Origin: Brenneria izadpanahii
GTDB taxonomy: Bacteria; Pseudomonadota; Gammaproteobacteria; Enterobacterales; Enterobacteriaceae
DNA: 64,000 bases
NCBI RefSeq assembly: GCF_017569925.1
Contig: NZ_CP050854.1
Coordinates: 3,968,001 to 4,032,000 of the forward strand
Reading direction: 5' to 3'
The position numbers and the translations under genes are program-made. Positions 10,901-18,625 of the stretch are shown piece after piece; positions within the stretch are counted from its first letter, which is position 1; each line of letters begins with the position of its first letter. A model generated the notes under the pieces. That model made no database searches. It had not been told where the DNA came from and was given only the letters and a program-made list of their open reading frames with translations.

Positions 10901-13696
10901 ATCCTGGGAAACGACCAGATTGCCCGCATCGTCATTCTGAATATGGCTAATCTCGCCGGCGGCGACGTTGGGCGGCGATACGGCTTCCCAGGCTATCTGT
11001 CCCTGTTCGCCCGGCGGTTTCCGCCACTGAGATTGCGGCAAAGTGAATACGTCCCCCTGCCGGGTCAACGCGTACAGGTTTTGATGACGATCCAGCGAAA
11101 TGTCTTTTATCTCGCCGTTAATCCCCGTTTTAGGCACGACATGGGCCGGATGCAGCGACTGCTTAGTGCCGGGTTTTACCTGATGAAAATGGATATCGCC
11201 CTGTTCCGACGCCACCAGAAACTGCTGAGCGTTGATCACCGCCATGGCGGTCGCATTGTCTTTCTTCGCTTCGGGCAACAGCGCTTTGCCCAATTCGGGT
11301 TTATTGCGCACATGCGGCAACGAAAAAATATTGTCCGTTCCCTGCCGCAGCGTACTGCTCTGGTGGTTTATGCTGAGTTTTTTGACCTCGCCGTCTTTCA
11401 GAATATAGGCTTGGCCGTCGCTCCCTTTTTTCAATTGCGCGCAGCCGTCCTCCGCTTTTGTCCAGGCATGCGTCAGGCTGTCGTGGTAATACAGCGTTCC
11501 TTCCTGCAACGTCAGCTTACCCTGATATTGCAGGCCGACGGTTTCCAATTCCGTGGGCTGAATATGCGTCAGGCCCAGCTGATTATCGAGCACCAGCGCA
11601 TCGGTCAGGTTCCAGCCGGGCGTAAACTGATTATCTTTGCCTAACGGACAGGCGTGCGTTTGTTTGAGGTTGTCTTTAACCAGCGCGTTCAACTGGCCGT
11701 ATTCATCGCTGGCAAAGCCTTCGATGTGATAATTCTTTGAAAACGCCTGCTCCAGCTTCGGCTGCGGGGCCGGCTTAAGCGTAAGTTCATCCTGTCCGAG
11801 CCGCGGATAGTCGCCGACGAACAGCTTGCCCTCGCTATCGGAGACATAGAACTGGTTATCCGCCATGCCGATGGTTTGCGCTTCGATATGCTCGCTGCCG
11901 CGCACCAACGCCAATGCCGGATCGGCCAGCTTAAGGATAACCGGCACGCGGTGTTCCGGCGCGGCGTCCAGCGACGGCATAAAGCACACTCTGGCGCGAT
12001 CGTCCGTATCCACCAGCACCGCCGCCTGACCGCGCTTATTGACCGCGAACGCGGCAATGTCATTCACGAATTTCTCAGAATGCGCGCCGTCCGTTAAGTT
12101 GCTCAGCGTATGCTTATTCCGGATCGCATAAAGTTTGTTGTCCGCCTGAGCGGACAACTTATCGAAGGCGATATCGCTTTTCTTTTGCCAAACGTCCAGC
12201 GCCTCGTTCAGTTCATGCAGTTTTCCGCCGTGCAGACGCACTTGCGCCCCTTGCGTATTGGTTGCCGTTGAGGGATGACGATAAATGCCGGTCAACAGCG
12301 ACTCATGCAGACGGCCGGGCAAGGGGAGAGACGATTGCGAACTACCGCCGGGCCGGTGCTTACTCTCGGCGCGCATGCTCACTATGCCGTTATCCGCGTC
12401 CGCATGCAGGGTGTAATTCGCTTTACCTTTCCCCGCCAGTTCCAGCGTTTTCTTCTCCGCGGCGGGCACGCTGGAATGAATGGCGGTATAGGCGTTGGGC
12501 GAACGGTTTAGGGCAAACAGCTTACCCTCTTTGCCCAACAGCAGATGTTGCTGATCGCCCTCGTCCGAGAGGCGCGTCATATGCGACAAAAAGCGCTGAT
12601 TGTCTTTCCCCAACGTCTGCTGCAACAGGCTTTGGAGCGCCGGCGACGCCGTCTCATGCACCGCAAGGCGTCCTTTGTCGTCCAGACTCACGTTCAGCGG
12701 CTGCGTGGCCGGCCCCGCCTCCAACTGCTGTCCCGACACCTCGCGCTGACGGGAAGACGCCTCTTCGGCGCCTTCATACGGTTTCTCTTTTATTGGGGAT
12801 AACGACGGCTGAAATGGCTCGCGCTTGGGCGGAGCAAGCGTCGGATCGAATACTTTCGGCGGTTTGCCCGCCTGGCGCTCCGTCATCTGACGATGCAACC
12901 GTTCCAGCATACCGTCGTCGTCAAGCTGCGCGTCGTCAGCCGCCTCCGCGGAGGTTGATGCCGCCGGTTCCGGCTCCAGGCCATAGAACGCCACCGGATC
13001 AAATACCTTGGGCGCCTGCCCCGCCTGCCTATCAAGCATGTCGCGGTACAGCTGGTCCACCGCGCCGTCATCGTCAAACATATCGGCGGGCAAAGAATCC
13101 AAAGACTCGGAGGAGAGATAACCGGAAGAGGTCATCGATGAAGGCGGGGTGTAATAGTGGGACGAGCCGCTGACAAAGCCCTCGTCCCCGGAAGCTCGCC
13201 CAATCTTTTTCAGGATATTCTGCCGGACCTGGCTGAAATTATGCTGATAATGCCGCACCTCATCCGCGGACGGCTTCTCATCGAGAGCGATCGTCCGGCC
13301 ATGAGTCAACGCTGACGGCCGTTCCTCCGCCATCTTCGCCAACAACGAGTTGGGCTGGTACGCCGCGGCCGTTTTTTGCGGTTCGGGTTGCTTTGCCGGT
13401 TGTGCCTCGGCGCTCTTTTTTTTAAAAACCGAAAAACCATGCAAAAAGTTGCCGAGTTTGGAGCCGCGTCCGCGTTGACGCGCAGGCATCTCATCTTGGG
13501 CCGCGGGCGGCGCCTGACGAAGATTCGTCCGCGAGGCGTGATTTCGCCCTTCGCCAGCCAAGGAGCCAGCCGCAGATTGCGACGCGTGTGACGTCGTCGC
13601 CTGATGCAGTTTTTTATTCCCTCCGTTTTCCGCACCCGCTGCTCTGCTCGCGTTGACCCACTGCGTCGACGAAACATTTACTTTGCCGATGGCCAT
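7997..13696 (-). CDS. dspE: AvrE/DspE-family type III effector, paralog 1
   Basis: This 1899-residue member of the AvrE/DspA/E family lies directly behind a hrp box and directly ahead of dspF, the usual arrangement of the ancestral gene. The disordered N-terminal part (1-340) shares ASRT, RQRGRG and the KKSA block with the second paralog. A propeller-like region follows, with a WxxxE motif beginning at W745, then the conserved C-terminal half ending LKNEGMEMKS. The N-terminal part carries two copies of an acidic element (residues about 208-234 and 259-285), against one in paralog 2. The ATG at 13696 has AGGA seven bases upstream. Family knowledge: secreted by the Hrp system, suppresses immunity and alters host water and solute flux. 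No hrp/hrc secretion genes occur in this window, so the apparatus must be encoded elsewhere. Confidence 0.95.
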   Translation of the reverse strand: MAIGKVNVSSTQWVNASRAAGAENGGNKKLHQATTSHASQSAAGSLAGEGRNHASRTNLRQAPPAAQDEMPARQRGRGSKLGNFLHGFSVFKKKSAEAQPAKQPEPQKTAAAYQPNSLLAKMAEERPSALTHGRTIALDEKPSADEVRHYQHNFSQVRQNILKKIGRASGDEGFVSGSSHYYTPPSSMTSSGYLSSESLDSLPADMFDDDGAVDQLYRDMLDRQAGQAPKVFDPVAFYGLEPEPAASTSAEAADDAQLDDDGMLERLHRQMTERQAGKPPKVFDPTLAPPKREPFQPSLSPIKEKPYEGAEEASSRQREVSGQQLEAGPATQPLNVSLDDKGRLAVHETASPALQSLLQQTLGKDNQRFLSHMTRLSDEGDQQHLLLGKEGKLFALNRSPNAYTAIHSSVPAAEKKTLELAGKGKANYTLHADADNGIVSMRAESKHRPGGSSQSSLPLPGRLHESLLTGIYRHPSTATNTQGAQVRLHGGKLHELNEALDVWQKKSDIAFDKLSAQADNKLYAIRNKHTLSNLTDGAHSEKFVNDIAAFAVNKRGQAAVLVDTDDRARVCFMPSLDAAPEHRVPVILKLADPALALVRGSEHIEAQTIGMADNQFYVSDSEGKLFVGDYPRLGQDELTLKPAPQPKLEQAFSKNYHIEGFASDEYGQLNALVKDNLKQTHACPLGKDNQFTPGWNLTDALVLDNQLGLTHIQPTELETVGLQYQGKLTLQEGTLYYHDSLTHAWTKAEDGCAQLKKGSDGQAYILKDGEVKKLSINHQSSTLRQGTDNIFSLPHVRNKPELGKALLPEAKKDNATAMAVINAQQFLVASEQGDIHFHQVKPGTKQSLHPAHVVPKTGINGEIKDISLDRHQNLYALTRQGDVFTLPQSQWRKPPGEQGQIAWEAVSPPNVAAGEISHIQNDDAGNLVVSQDAVHHRLTDNGWHSLDTVRHAEPPPIESRSSETVYNRLNNVNKRVRLPGSGLTAQGTIMKGGFTGTEGGAVKSKFAERLSAHVFSPTLSVPRPVKNLAYAVQHQWQGREGLKSLYQMQSALLKQLEGGNIRKSAVAITPVAAHAEAVADLRTRLDRLDLGEKGTELISMLQRFRSELEESATLSVTRLGQHKGIVKDNGELNEGFKPSPLKNAAQSLNPNRSGRDLSKSLLDAWRSAPAAKDSKVETLLSAFVDKKVNISHQKADIALGRQRDPNDQNSLLKSRLVLDTLTLKDLHQLVDKAELLSGKAPDEQQISQLRQEVTQLRDGQYGQNPIKQFTDMGFSGDSMLEADYDAVKAFLNAFRKENHGLNVTAKTVLDASHQAELESKLVDTLKSMGEGDVINFERSYGGGASAAYVFLLKNSPLPVVPGGGMTFNRVYGLTMTRLDNSLYVEFNRRGDTVGNVSMATGFNLLPELLPKSIKEKVSAISINDHYNLMPDLRINGSMAGALTKGSQKGLAFTLTDEELPDFVKGLTQGTLNPAELMQKGVQHLVRSGDKISFSLDISSSLEARAAVNLGANIVDPATSQSRAPFPETLTRASLGVGAGLNVLSATRERTLAEGENAINRTYTDNRVRFFNRVDMDAHAGINAGAIFPIEDGNADDPNDLVPIFVGSGASANLTIDSSVNKMVDMTMKRAEPVIDDDVTELTVQLSKHFKDSASRQVLAALPDVKDVGEKLRILNNHFIGQEINSDERYEALNNVKSAFFQHQIAQDGGMMAAGITLNTTYNNLSRLDNNGMIHAVRKFLDASLPPTNSDRLKALMASTPELNRAIESIKQLPGTNATIGLELKEPLKQKIIEGIQQKKVEHQDIANLFNDRNNLRLSYIAFYQTAKKREGFDTPTLVFGGSSSASVSMSKNIGTIAFKYGQDQSVPRGFTLDGDIAKANPTLANAMYQLKNEGMEMKS
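12842..13075 (-). repeat. Two copies of a 27-residue acidic element within dspE paralog 1
   Basis: Residues 208-234 and 259-285 share the pattern DDDG, four residues, L(Y/H)R, M, (D/E)RQAG, then KVFDP. The copies are 51 residues apart. Paralog 2 has a single matching element at its residues 209-235 (positions 6640-6720). The element lies in the low-complexity N-terminal region, outside the folded core. Confidence 0.8.
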
Positions 13697-13733
13697 GCCG
13701 TGTTCCTGCCCATAATTATTTCAATTTTTTCCT

Positions 13734-13761
13734 TGAGTGGAAAAAAATATGGGGCAGTTCC
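13734..13761 (-). promoter_or_regulatory. hrp box (HrpL-dependent promoter) of the dspE-dspF operon
   Basis: Read on the minus strand the site is GGAACT, 15 bases, CCACTCA. This fits the HrpL consensus GGAACC/T-N15/16-CCACNNA. Its downstream end is 38 bp before the dspE start codon. HrpL is the extracytoplasmic-function sigma factor that switches on type III secretion genes in Erwinia, Pectobacterium, Dickeya and Pseudomonas syringae. Confidence 0.85.
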
Positions 13762-13829
13762 CGCCGGCAATATAAATGTTGCGGTATTTTCTACATGAAT
13801 TTGCTCGCTTTTTATGCGATCACATCACC

Positions 13830-15143
13830 TTACTCCATCAGCATCACGCGTAAAAACGCCAACGAACTTTCCTGCTCAATCCGGGTTAAACGTTGATACA
13901 GCGCATCGGCGTCGGCCAGCCCGGCGCAGCAGTCAGCAAACTTGCGCTGACGATCGGCAGCGCTGAAAGGATCGCTGATATCGCCTTTCGCCGTTAACCG
14001 CTGAGCGTTCAGCTTACGGCCGTCTTTTAGCGTGATCGTAACGATGTGCGGCAGATTGTCATTAGCTTCCTCTTCCGCTTCGCTCCAGCTTGTCATACTG
14101 ACCCGGTTCAGTTTGTCCGCCGCCGACTGCCTGACGACCTGCTGCGGCGTAAAGTCCGCGACACTTAACGCCCCTTTTTCCAGCAGGACGCTGACGCAAT
14201 AGGACATGGAGAAACGCGCCTGCATTTCATTTTCGGGCAGCGGATAGGCCAGATTACGCCGGTTGGCGATACCGACTTTGGCTTCGACTTTTACCACATC
14301 GTCGGCGCTGAAGGCATGCAGCGCCTGCAAATCGCTGATGGCGTCCAGAATTCGGTGCGTCGATCCGCAGCAGGGATGCTTTTTCGGCAGAACCCCAACG
14401 CTCTCGATCACATGCCGCGACGGGGCTAGCCAGCGCTCGATATCCGCGGGCTGAAAGCGCTTTCCGGCGAAGAGCTGATAAAAGCCCTGATCGCCTTCAA
14501 TAATATCCAGGCGGCCGGACATACCGGCGGCGGCAAGTTCCGCCGCATCCACCGCATTACGGGCCGCCATGCCGGCGTGGAACGGTTTCAGCGGCGTACC
14601 GAACTGGCCTTTAACGCCGCCGGCAAGGCTGACGGCGATGCTCAACGTCCTGGCGATCCCTTGTTCGTCCAGACCTTTCAGCCAGGCGACGCCCGCGGCG
14701 GTGCCGATACAGCCCACGGTGGAGGTGCCGTGCCACCCTGCGGTGTAATGCGACGCGCTGACCACCGAGCCGACAAACGCCTGCGCCTGCAATCCTATCA
14801 GGTAGGCATCGACAAGGTCGCCGCCGCCGCGTTTTTCCGCCAGCGCCACCGCCAGCAACGCCGGCACCAGCACCGCCGACGCGTGGCTCATTCCGGGAGC
14901 AAAATTATCGTCGTAATCAATGGCATGAGCCGCGGTGCCGTTAATCAGCGCACACACGGCCGCCGGCTGCGGCTGGTAAGCCGCCCACGCCTGCCGCACC
15001 GCTCGGCTGGAGAAATCATTATGTCCGGCGTACAGGCACGCCAGCGTATCAATAATGGCCTCGCAAGCCCGTTGTCTGGCGGCCTGGCTGAACGTCGGTT
15101 TACGCGCGCACCAGGCGGCGATGGTTTCAATCACCGTCATCAT
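13830..15143 (-). CDS. MmgE/PrpD family protein
   Basis: The product of about 437 residues has the MmgE/PrpD fold signature: an N-terminal helical domain with ACEAIIDTLACLYAG, the block NGTAAHAIDYDDNF, GWHGTSTVGCIGTAAG and GVLPKKHPCCGSTHRILDA. The family includes 2-methylcitrate dehydratase, cis-aconitate decarboxylase and iminodisuccinate epimerase, so a dehydratase, decarboxylase or epimerase acting on a small polycarboxylate is plausible, but the substrate cannot be told. An AGGGAGAAC ribosome site points to the ATG pair at 15143/15140. An upstream in-frame ATG at 15164 lies inside the preceding gene. It is the last gene of the minus-strand importer operon, starting just past the serine hydrolase stop. 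There is no prpB or prpC nearby, which argues against propionate use. Confidence 0.88.
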   Translation of the reverse strand: MMTVIETIAAWCARKPTFSQAARQRACEAIIDTLACLYAGHNDFSSRAVRQAWAAYQPQPAAVCALINGTAAHAIDYDDNFAPGMSHASAVLVPALLAVALAEKRGGGDLVDAYLIGLQAQAFVGSVVSASHYTAGWHGTSTVGCIGTAAGVAWLKGLDEQGIARTLSIAVSLAGGVKGQFGTPLKPFHAGMAARNAVDAAELAAAGMSGRLDIIEGDQGFYQLFAGKRFQPADIERWLAPSRHVIESVGVLPKKHPCCGSTHRILDAISDLQALHAFSADDVVKVEAKVGIANRRNLAYPLPENEMQARFSMSYCVSVLLEKGALSVADFTPQQVVRQSAADKLNRVSMTSWSEAEEEANDNLPHIVTITLKDGRKLNAQRLTAKGDISDPFSAADRQRKFADCCAGLADADALYQRLTRIEQESSLAFLRVMLME

Positions 15144-15150
15144 GTTCTCC

Positions 15151-16059
15151 CTAGGAAAGTTCATTAAGCATTAGCTGCAACGCTTTACCGATCTGAAAAC
15201 GGTTCACTTCGCGTCCGGGCTCGTCGGTATCGACGCGATGCACAACAACCGCATCCAAGGCGGGAATGACCAGGCAAACGTGGCCCCCCGCGCCGCAGGC
15301 GGCGTAGCTGCCATTGGGTAAAATCACTTCCGGCCAGGCGATACCGTCCCGAACGATCCACCACATATAGCCATACGCGCCGCGGCCGCCGGCATGGGAG
15401 ATCGGCAATGTGCTGGCGCGCGCCCATTTAGCGGGGATCACTTGTCTGCCATGCCATGCGCCCTGTTGCAGAAACAGCTGGCCGAAACGCAACAGGTCGC
15501 GGGAAGAAAGCCGGAAAGGATATGCGGGATGACGGGAGGATTCTCCCGGCTCCATCCAGCCGTCCCGCCGCGCGAGGAAATCCTCCATCCCGATGGGCTG
15601 TGCGATGCAGCGCTCAAAAGCCTGATGAATCGGCTCGCCGGTCAGTTGCAGCCAGGCGGTTCCCAACGCATTAAAGTCCCAGTTGTTGTAACACCACTGT
15701 TCTCCGGGGGCGTAGCTATGACGCCGCGGCTTAATACGCTTCATCCAGGCGGTTTCGTAATTGGCCGGGTGATAGATGCCGGATCGGGCGGTCAGCAGGT
15801 CATACAACGTGGCCTGTTTTTCCACATCGGACAGACCGCCGATATCGTCTAATCCGAGCGCCTCCAGCGTCAGCGACAAATCGATGCGTCCCTCTTCCAC
15901 GGCGATGCCGATCAGCGCGCTGAGAAAACTTTTGCGCATTGAATGGCACTGAAAGCGGGTTTGGCAATCGCCGTATTCATAAACGCGGCTCCCGGCGCGC
16001 CACACCATCATGGCCGCCGTATCAATGGTGGAGAGATAGGCAGTCAGCGACTGAAACAT
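15151..16059 (-). CDS. Serine hydrolase of the beta-lactamase (class C/EstB) family
   Basis: The 302-residue product has an SxxK motif at S40-K43 (SMRK) and a YxN motif at Y124-N126, the catalytic pair of the class C beta-lactamase/DD-peptidase/esterase family. Motif spacing, the SGIYH segment and a final block with VVVHRVDTDEPGREV also fit this family. No signal peptide is visible, so the enzyme is probably cytoplasmic and more likely an esterase or amidase than a resistance enzyme. It is encoded between the importer ATPase (13 bp upstream) and the MmgE/PrpD gene. This suggests that it hydrolyses the imported compound; that role is inference. Confidence 0.85.
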   Translation of the reverse strand: MFQSLTAYLSTIDTAAMMVWRAGSRVYEYGDCQTRFQCHSMRKSFLSALIGIAVEEGRIDLSLTLEALGLDDIGGLSDVEKQATLYDLLTARSGIYHPANYETAWMKRIKPRRHSYAPGEQWCYNNWDFNALGTAWLQLTGEPIHQAFERCIAQPIGMEDFLARRDGWMEPGESSRHPAYPFRLSSRDLLRFGQLFLQQGAWHGRQVIPAKWARASTLPISHAGGRGAYGYMWWIVRDGIAWPEVILPNGSYAACGAGGHVCLVIPALDAVVVHRVDTDEPGREVNRFQIGKALQLMLNELS

Positions 16060-16072
16060 GGTTCTGGCTCCT

Positions 16073-16834
16073 TTACGCCTCGCTGGCGGCGAGAAAATGC
16101 CGGGTATACTCTTCGCGGGCGTCTCCCCGCCGCAGAGCGTCCGCGCTGAGTTCTTCCAATAATTTGCCCTGATGCATAATCGCCACGCGCTGGCACAGAT
16201 GGGTCACCACCGCCAGATCGTGCGTGACCATCAGATAGGTCAATTTGCGTTGCCGGCGCATACCCGCGAGCAGATTAAGAATTTCCGCCTGCACCGACAC
16301 ATCCAGCGCGGAGGTGGGTTCGTCCAGCAGCAGAACGGAAGGCTCCATGATCAACGCCCTGGCGATGGCGACGCGCTGCCGCTGACCGCCGGATAGCTGG
16401 TGCGGATAGCGATAGCGGAAAGCATCCGACAAACCGACGGCGTTCAGCGCTTCGCTGATCCGTTCCTCATGGCGATCCAGCCCATGCAGCTGCAACGGTT
16501 CACGCAACGTGCCGTACACCATTTTGCGTGGATGGAGCGAAGCGTAAGGATCCTGGAACACCATCTGTACCTGACGATAAAAGGCTTTATCGCGCACCGG
16601 GTGCTGTTCGCGGTTGCCAAACAGAATCGCCCCTTGATAATCGCTGTTCAGCCCGGCGAGCGCGCGCAGAATGGTCGACTTGCCGCAGCCGGATTCGCCG
16701 ATCAGCCCGTAACTTTCGCCTTCCGCCAGCGTGAAGCTGACGTCGCTGACCACCTGACGCCGCATCATCCCCTCGCCGAAAGCGATATTGAGATCGACGA
16801 CCTCCACACTACGTTGCGATGCTGGAATAATCAT
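16073..16834 (-). CDS. Opp/Dpp-type ABC importer ATPase (DppF/OppF-like)
   Basis: From the ATG at 16834 the product has 253 residues, with Walker A GESGCGKS at 46-53, Q-loop FQDP near 93, signature LSGGQRQR at 147-154 and Walker B ending in LLLDEP near 173. It is the second ATPase of a peptide/nickel-type importer. A longer reading frame to 17035 exists, but that extension overlaps the upstream ATPase gene and resembles nothing. The chosen ATG overlaps the upstream stop as ATGA, typical of translational coupling. The oligopeptide-type C-terminal extension is short. Confidence 0.92.
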   Translation of the reverse strand: MIIPASQRSVEVVDLNIAFGEGMMRRQVVSDVSFTLAEGESYGLIGESGCGKSTILRALAGLNSDYQGAILFGNREQHPVRDKAFYRQVQMVFQDPYASLHPRKMVYGTLREPLQLHGLDRHEERISEALNAVGLSDAFRYRYPHQLSGGQRQRVAIARALIMEPSVLLLDEPTSALDVSVQAEILNLLAGMRRQRKLTYLMVTHDLAVVTHLCQRVAIMHQGKLLEELSADALRRGDAREEYTRHFLAASEA

Positions 16835-17697
16835 AAGGCGACTCCATTGCGGTAACTGGGGCCATTCAGCCAGTCGGGATCGCGCGTCGGCACGCTTAGC
16901 GTCTCCACCGGGTGATGCAAGCGCGGCTGACTGGCCAACAGCGCCTGGGTATAAGGATGACACGCTTCGTGCAGGCGGCTGGCGAGGATCTCTTCGACGA
17001 TGCGTCCGGCGTACATCACCAGCACCCGATCGCAAAAACGCGATACCAAATTCAGATCGTGGGTGATAAACAGTAATCCGGTATTACGGCGGGCCAACTG
17101 TTCATCGAGGATCGACAGCACCTGCCGGCGTACGGTGACATCCAGCGCCGAGGTCGGCTCGTCGGCGATGATCAGGTCTGGCTCCGGGATCAGCATCATG
17201 GCGATCATGATGCGCTGCCCCATGCCGCCGGAAATTTCATGGGGATAACGCTCAAACACATTTTCACAATCGCGGATATGTACCGATTCCAGCATCGCCA
17301 ACGCTTTCTCACGGGCGATCTTATGGCTGACGCGCGTATGCAGACGATAGGCCTCGGCGATCTGGCGGCCGACGCGCATCAGCGGATTCAGCGAAAATTT
17401 AGGATCCTGCAAAATCATCGAAATGCGATTACCACGGATGGTGCGCATCTGTTTTTCGCTGGCGTTCAACAGATCGATATCGCCAAAACGGATCGCTTTG
17501 GCGCTGATGCGGCCGATTTTCGGCGTTAACTTCAGCAGCGCGCGGCAGGTCTGCGATTTCCCCGAACCGGATTCGCCGACAATCGCCACTTTCTCGCGCC
17601 CCACCTGAAAAGAGACGTCGCGCACCGCGTGGTTGTCCTGCTGAGCGCCCTTAAAAACGATATTCAGATCCTGTACATCAAGCAGCGTATCACTCAT
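16831..17697 (-). CDS. Opp/Dpp-type ABC importer ATPase (DppD/OppD-like)
   Basis: The 288-residue product has Walker A GESGSGKS at 41-48, LQDP near 97, a slightly unusual signature ISGGMGQR near 155-162 and Walker B DLIIADEP at 174-181. The C-terminal HPYTQALLAS segment is diagnostic of the oligopeptide/dipeptide ATPase family. It pairs with the ATPase encoded at 16073-16834. The gene overlaps the preceding permease gene by eight bases. The protein acts at the inner face of the cytoplasmic membrane to power import. Confidence 0.93.
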   Translation of the reverse strand: MSDTLLDVQDLNIVFKGAQQDNHAVRDVSFQVGREKVAIVGESGSGKSQTCRALLKLTPKIGRISAKAIRFGDIDLLNASEKQMRTIRGNRISMILQDPKFSLNPLMRVGRQIAEAYRLHTRVSHKIAREKALAMLESVHIRDCENVFERYPHEISGGMGQRIMIAMMLIPEPDLIIADEPTSALDVTVRRQVLSILDEQLARRNTGLLFITHDLNLVSRFCDRVLVMYAGRIVEEILASRLHEACHPYTQALLASQPRLHHPVETLSVPTRDPDWLNGPSYRNGVAL

Positions 17698-18625
17698 GGC
17701 GAAGATCCATTACGTCGCGCAGGCCGTCGCCGAGCAGGTTAAAGGCCAGGCTGGTGAAAAGAATGGCTAAACCAGGTATGGCGGCGATCCAGCCGTTATT
17801 AAGCATAAACTCGCGTCCCGACGCCAACATCGCGCCCCACTCCGGGCTGGGAGCCTGCGCGCCCAAACCGAGGAAACCGAGCCCCGCGGCGGTCAAAATA
17901 ATGGCCGCCATATTCAGCGTCACCCGCACCACCACCGACGGCAGACACATGGGAATGATGTGGAACAGGATGATGTGCCAGGACGACGCCCCCTGCAAAC
18001 GTACCGCCGCGATGTAATCCATCTTACGGATCGACAGCGTTTCCGCCCGCGCCAGACGGGCTATCGGCGGCCACGACGACAGGGAAATGGCGATGATCGC
18101 GTTCTCGATGCCGGGGCCGAGCGCGGCGACGAACGCCAGCGCCAGAATCAGGCTGGGGAAAGCCAGAAAAATATCCACCAGCCGCATCAGCACCGTATCC
18201 ACCCAGCCGCCGAGATAACCGGCCGTGGTGCCGATCACCAGGCCGAGCGGCGTAATGATAATGGCGGTCAGCCCGGCGATATACAGCGTGATGCGCGCGC
18301 CGTACAGCAGCCGGCTGTAGATATCGCGTCCCAGTTCATCGGTGCCAAGCCAATTATCCAGGCTCGGCGGTTGCAGGCGATGCGCCAAATCCTGCGCATA
18401 GATATCGTGACTGACCAGCCAGGGCGCGAACAGCGCGGCGAAAACAATCACCAGCAGCACAATCAGGCCGAATAGCGCCGAGTGGTTGGCGCAAAAGCGG
18501 CGCCACTGAATCCATGTCTGTTGCATCCGAGCCTGAAACGGCGTGGTCGGCACCGGCGCGTTCAGCCAGTCGCGCAGGGAAGAACGCGGCCGGGCGGCAG
18601 AGGATTTGTTGGTCAAATCGGTCAT
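17690..18625 (-). CDS. ABC importer permease (DppC/OppC-like)
   Basis: The 311-residue membrane protein has an N-terminal segment with one transmembrane helix (about 50-72), the DppC block HRLQPPSLDNWLGTDELGRD near 102-121, and a BPD transporter domain with the EAA-type loop ARLARAETLSIRKMDYIAAV. It forms the membrane channel together with the DppB-like partner. Its ATG overlaps the stop of that gene as ATGA. It matches the OppBC family in length and domain order. Confidence 0.93.
   Translation of the reverse strand: MTDLTNKSSAARPRSSLRDWLNAPVPTTPFQARMQQTWIQWRRFCANHSALFGLIVLLVIVFAALFAPWLVSHDIYAQDLAHRLQPPSLDNWLGTDELGRDIYSRLLYGARITLYIAGLTAIIITPLGLVIGTTAGYLGGWVDTVLMRLVDIFLAFPSLILALAFVAALGPGIENAIIAISLSSWPPIARLARAETLSIRKMDYIAAVRLQGASSWHIILFHIIPMCLPSVVVRVTLNMAAIILTAAGLGFLGLGAQAPSPEWGAMLASGREFMLNNGWIAAIPGLAILFTSLAFNLLGDGLRDVMDLRHE

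Noticed and set aside
12262..13173. 303-codon plus-strand open frame within dspE paralog 1
   Set aside because: It is antisense to a well-supported effector gene, rich in Arg/Pro/Ala as expected of a GC-rich shadow frame, and has no recognisable domain. The same applies to other long antisense frames in both dspE genes (for example 5566-6138 and 10889-11644).
15151..16059. Serine hydrolase as an antibiotic-resistance beta-lactamase
   Set aside because: It has SxxK and YxN but no signal peptide, and it is embedded in an uptake operon, so a metabolic esterase or amidase role is more likely.
16835..17035. N-terminal extension of the DppF-like ATPase
   Set aside because: It overlaps the upstream ATPase gene, is unlike any ABC ATPase N-terminus, and the ATG at 16834 gives the standard ATGA overlap.
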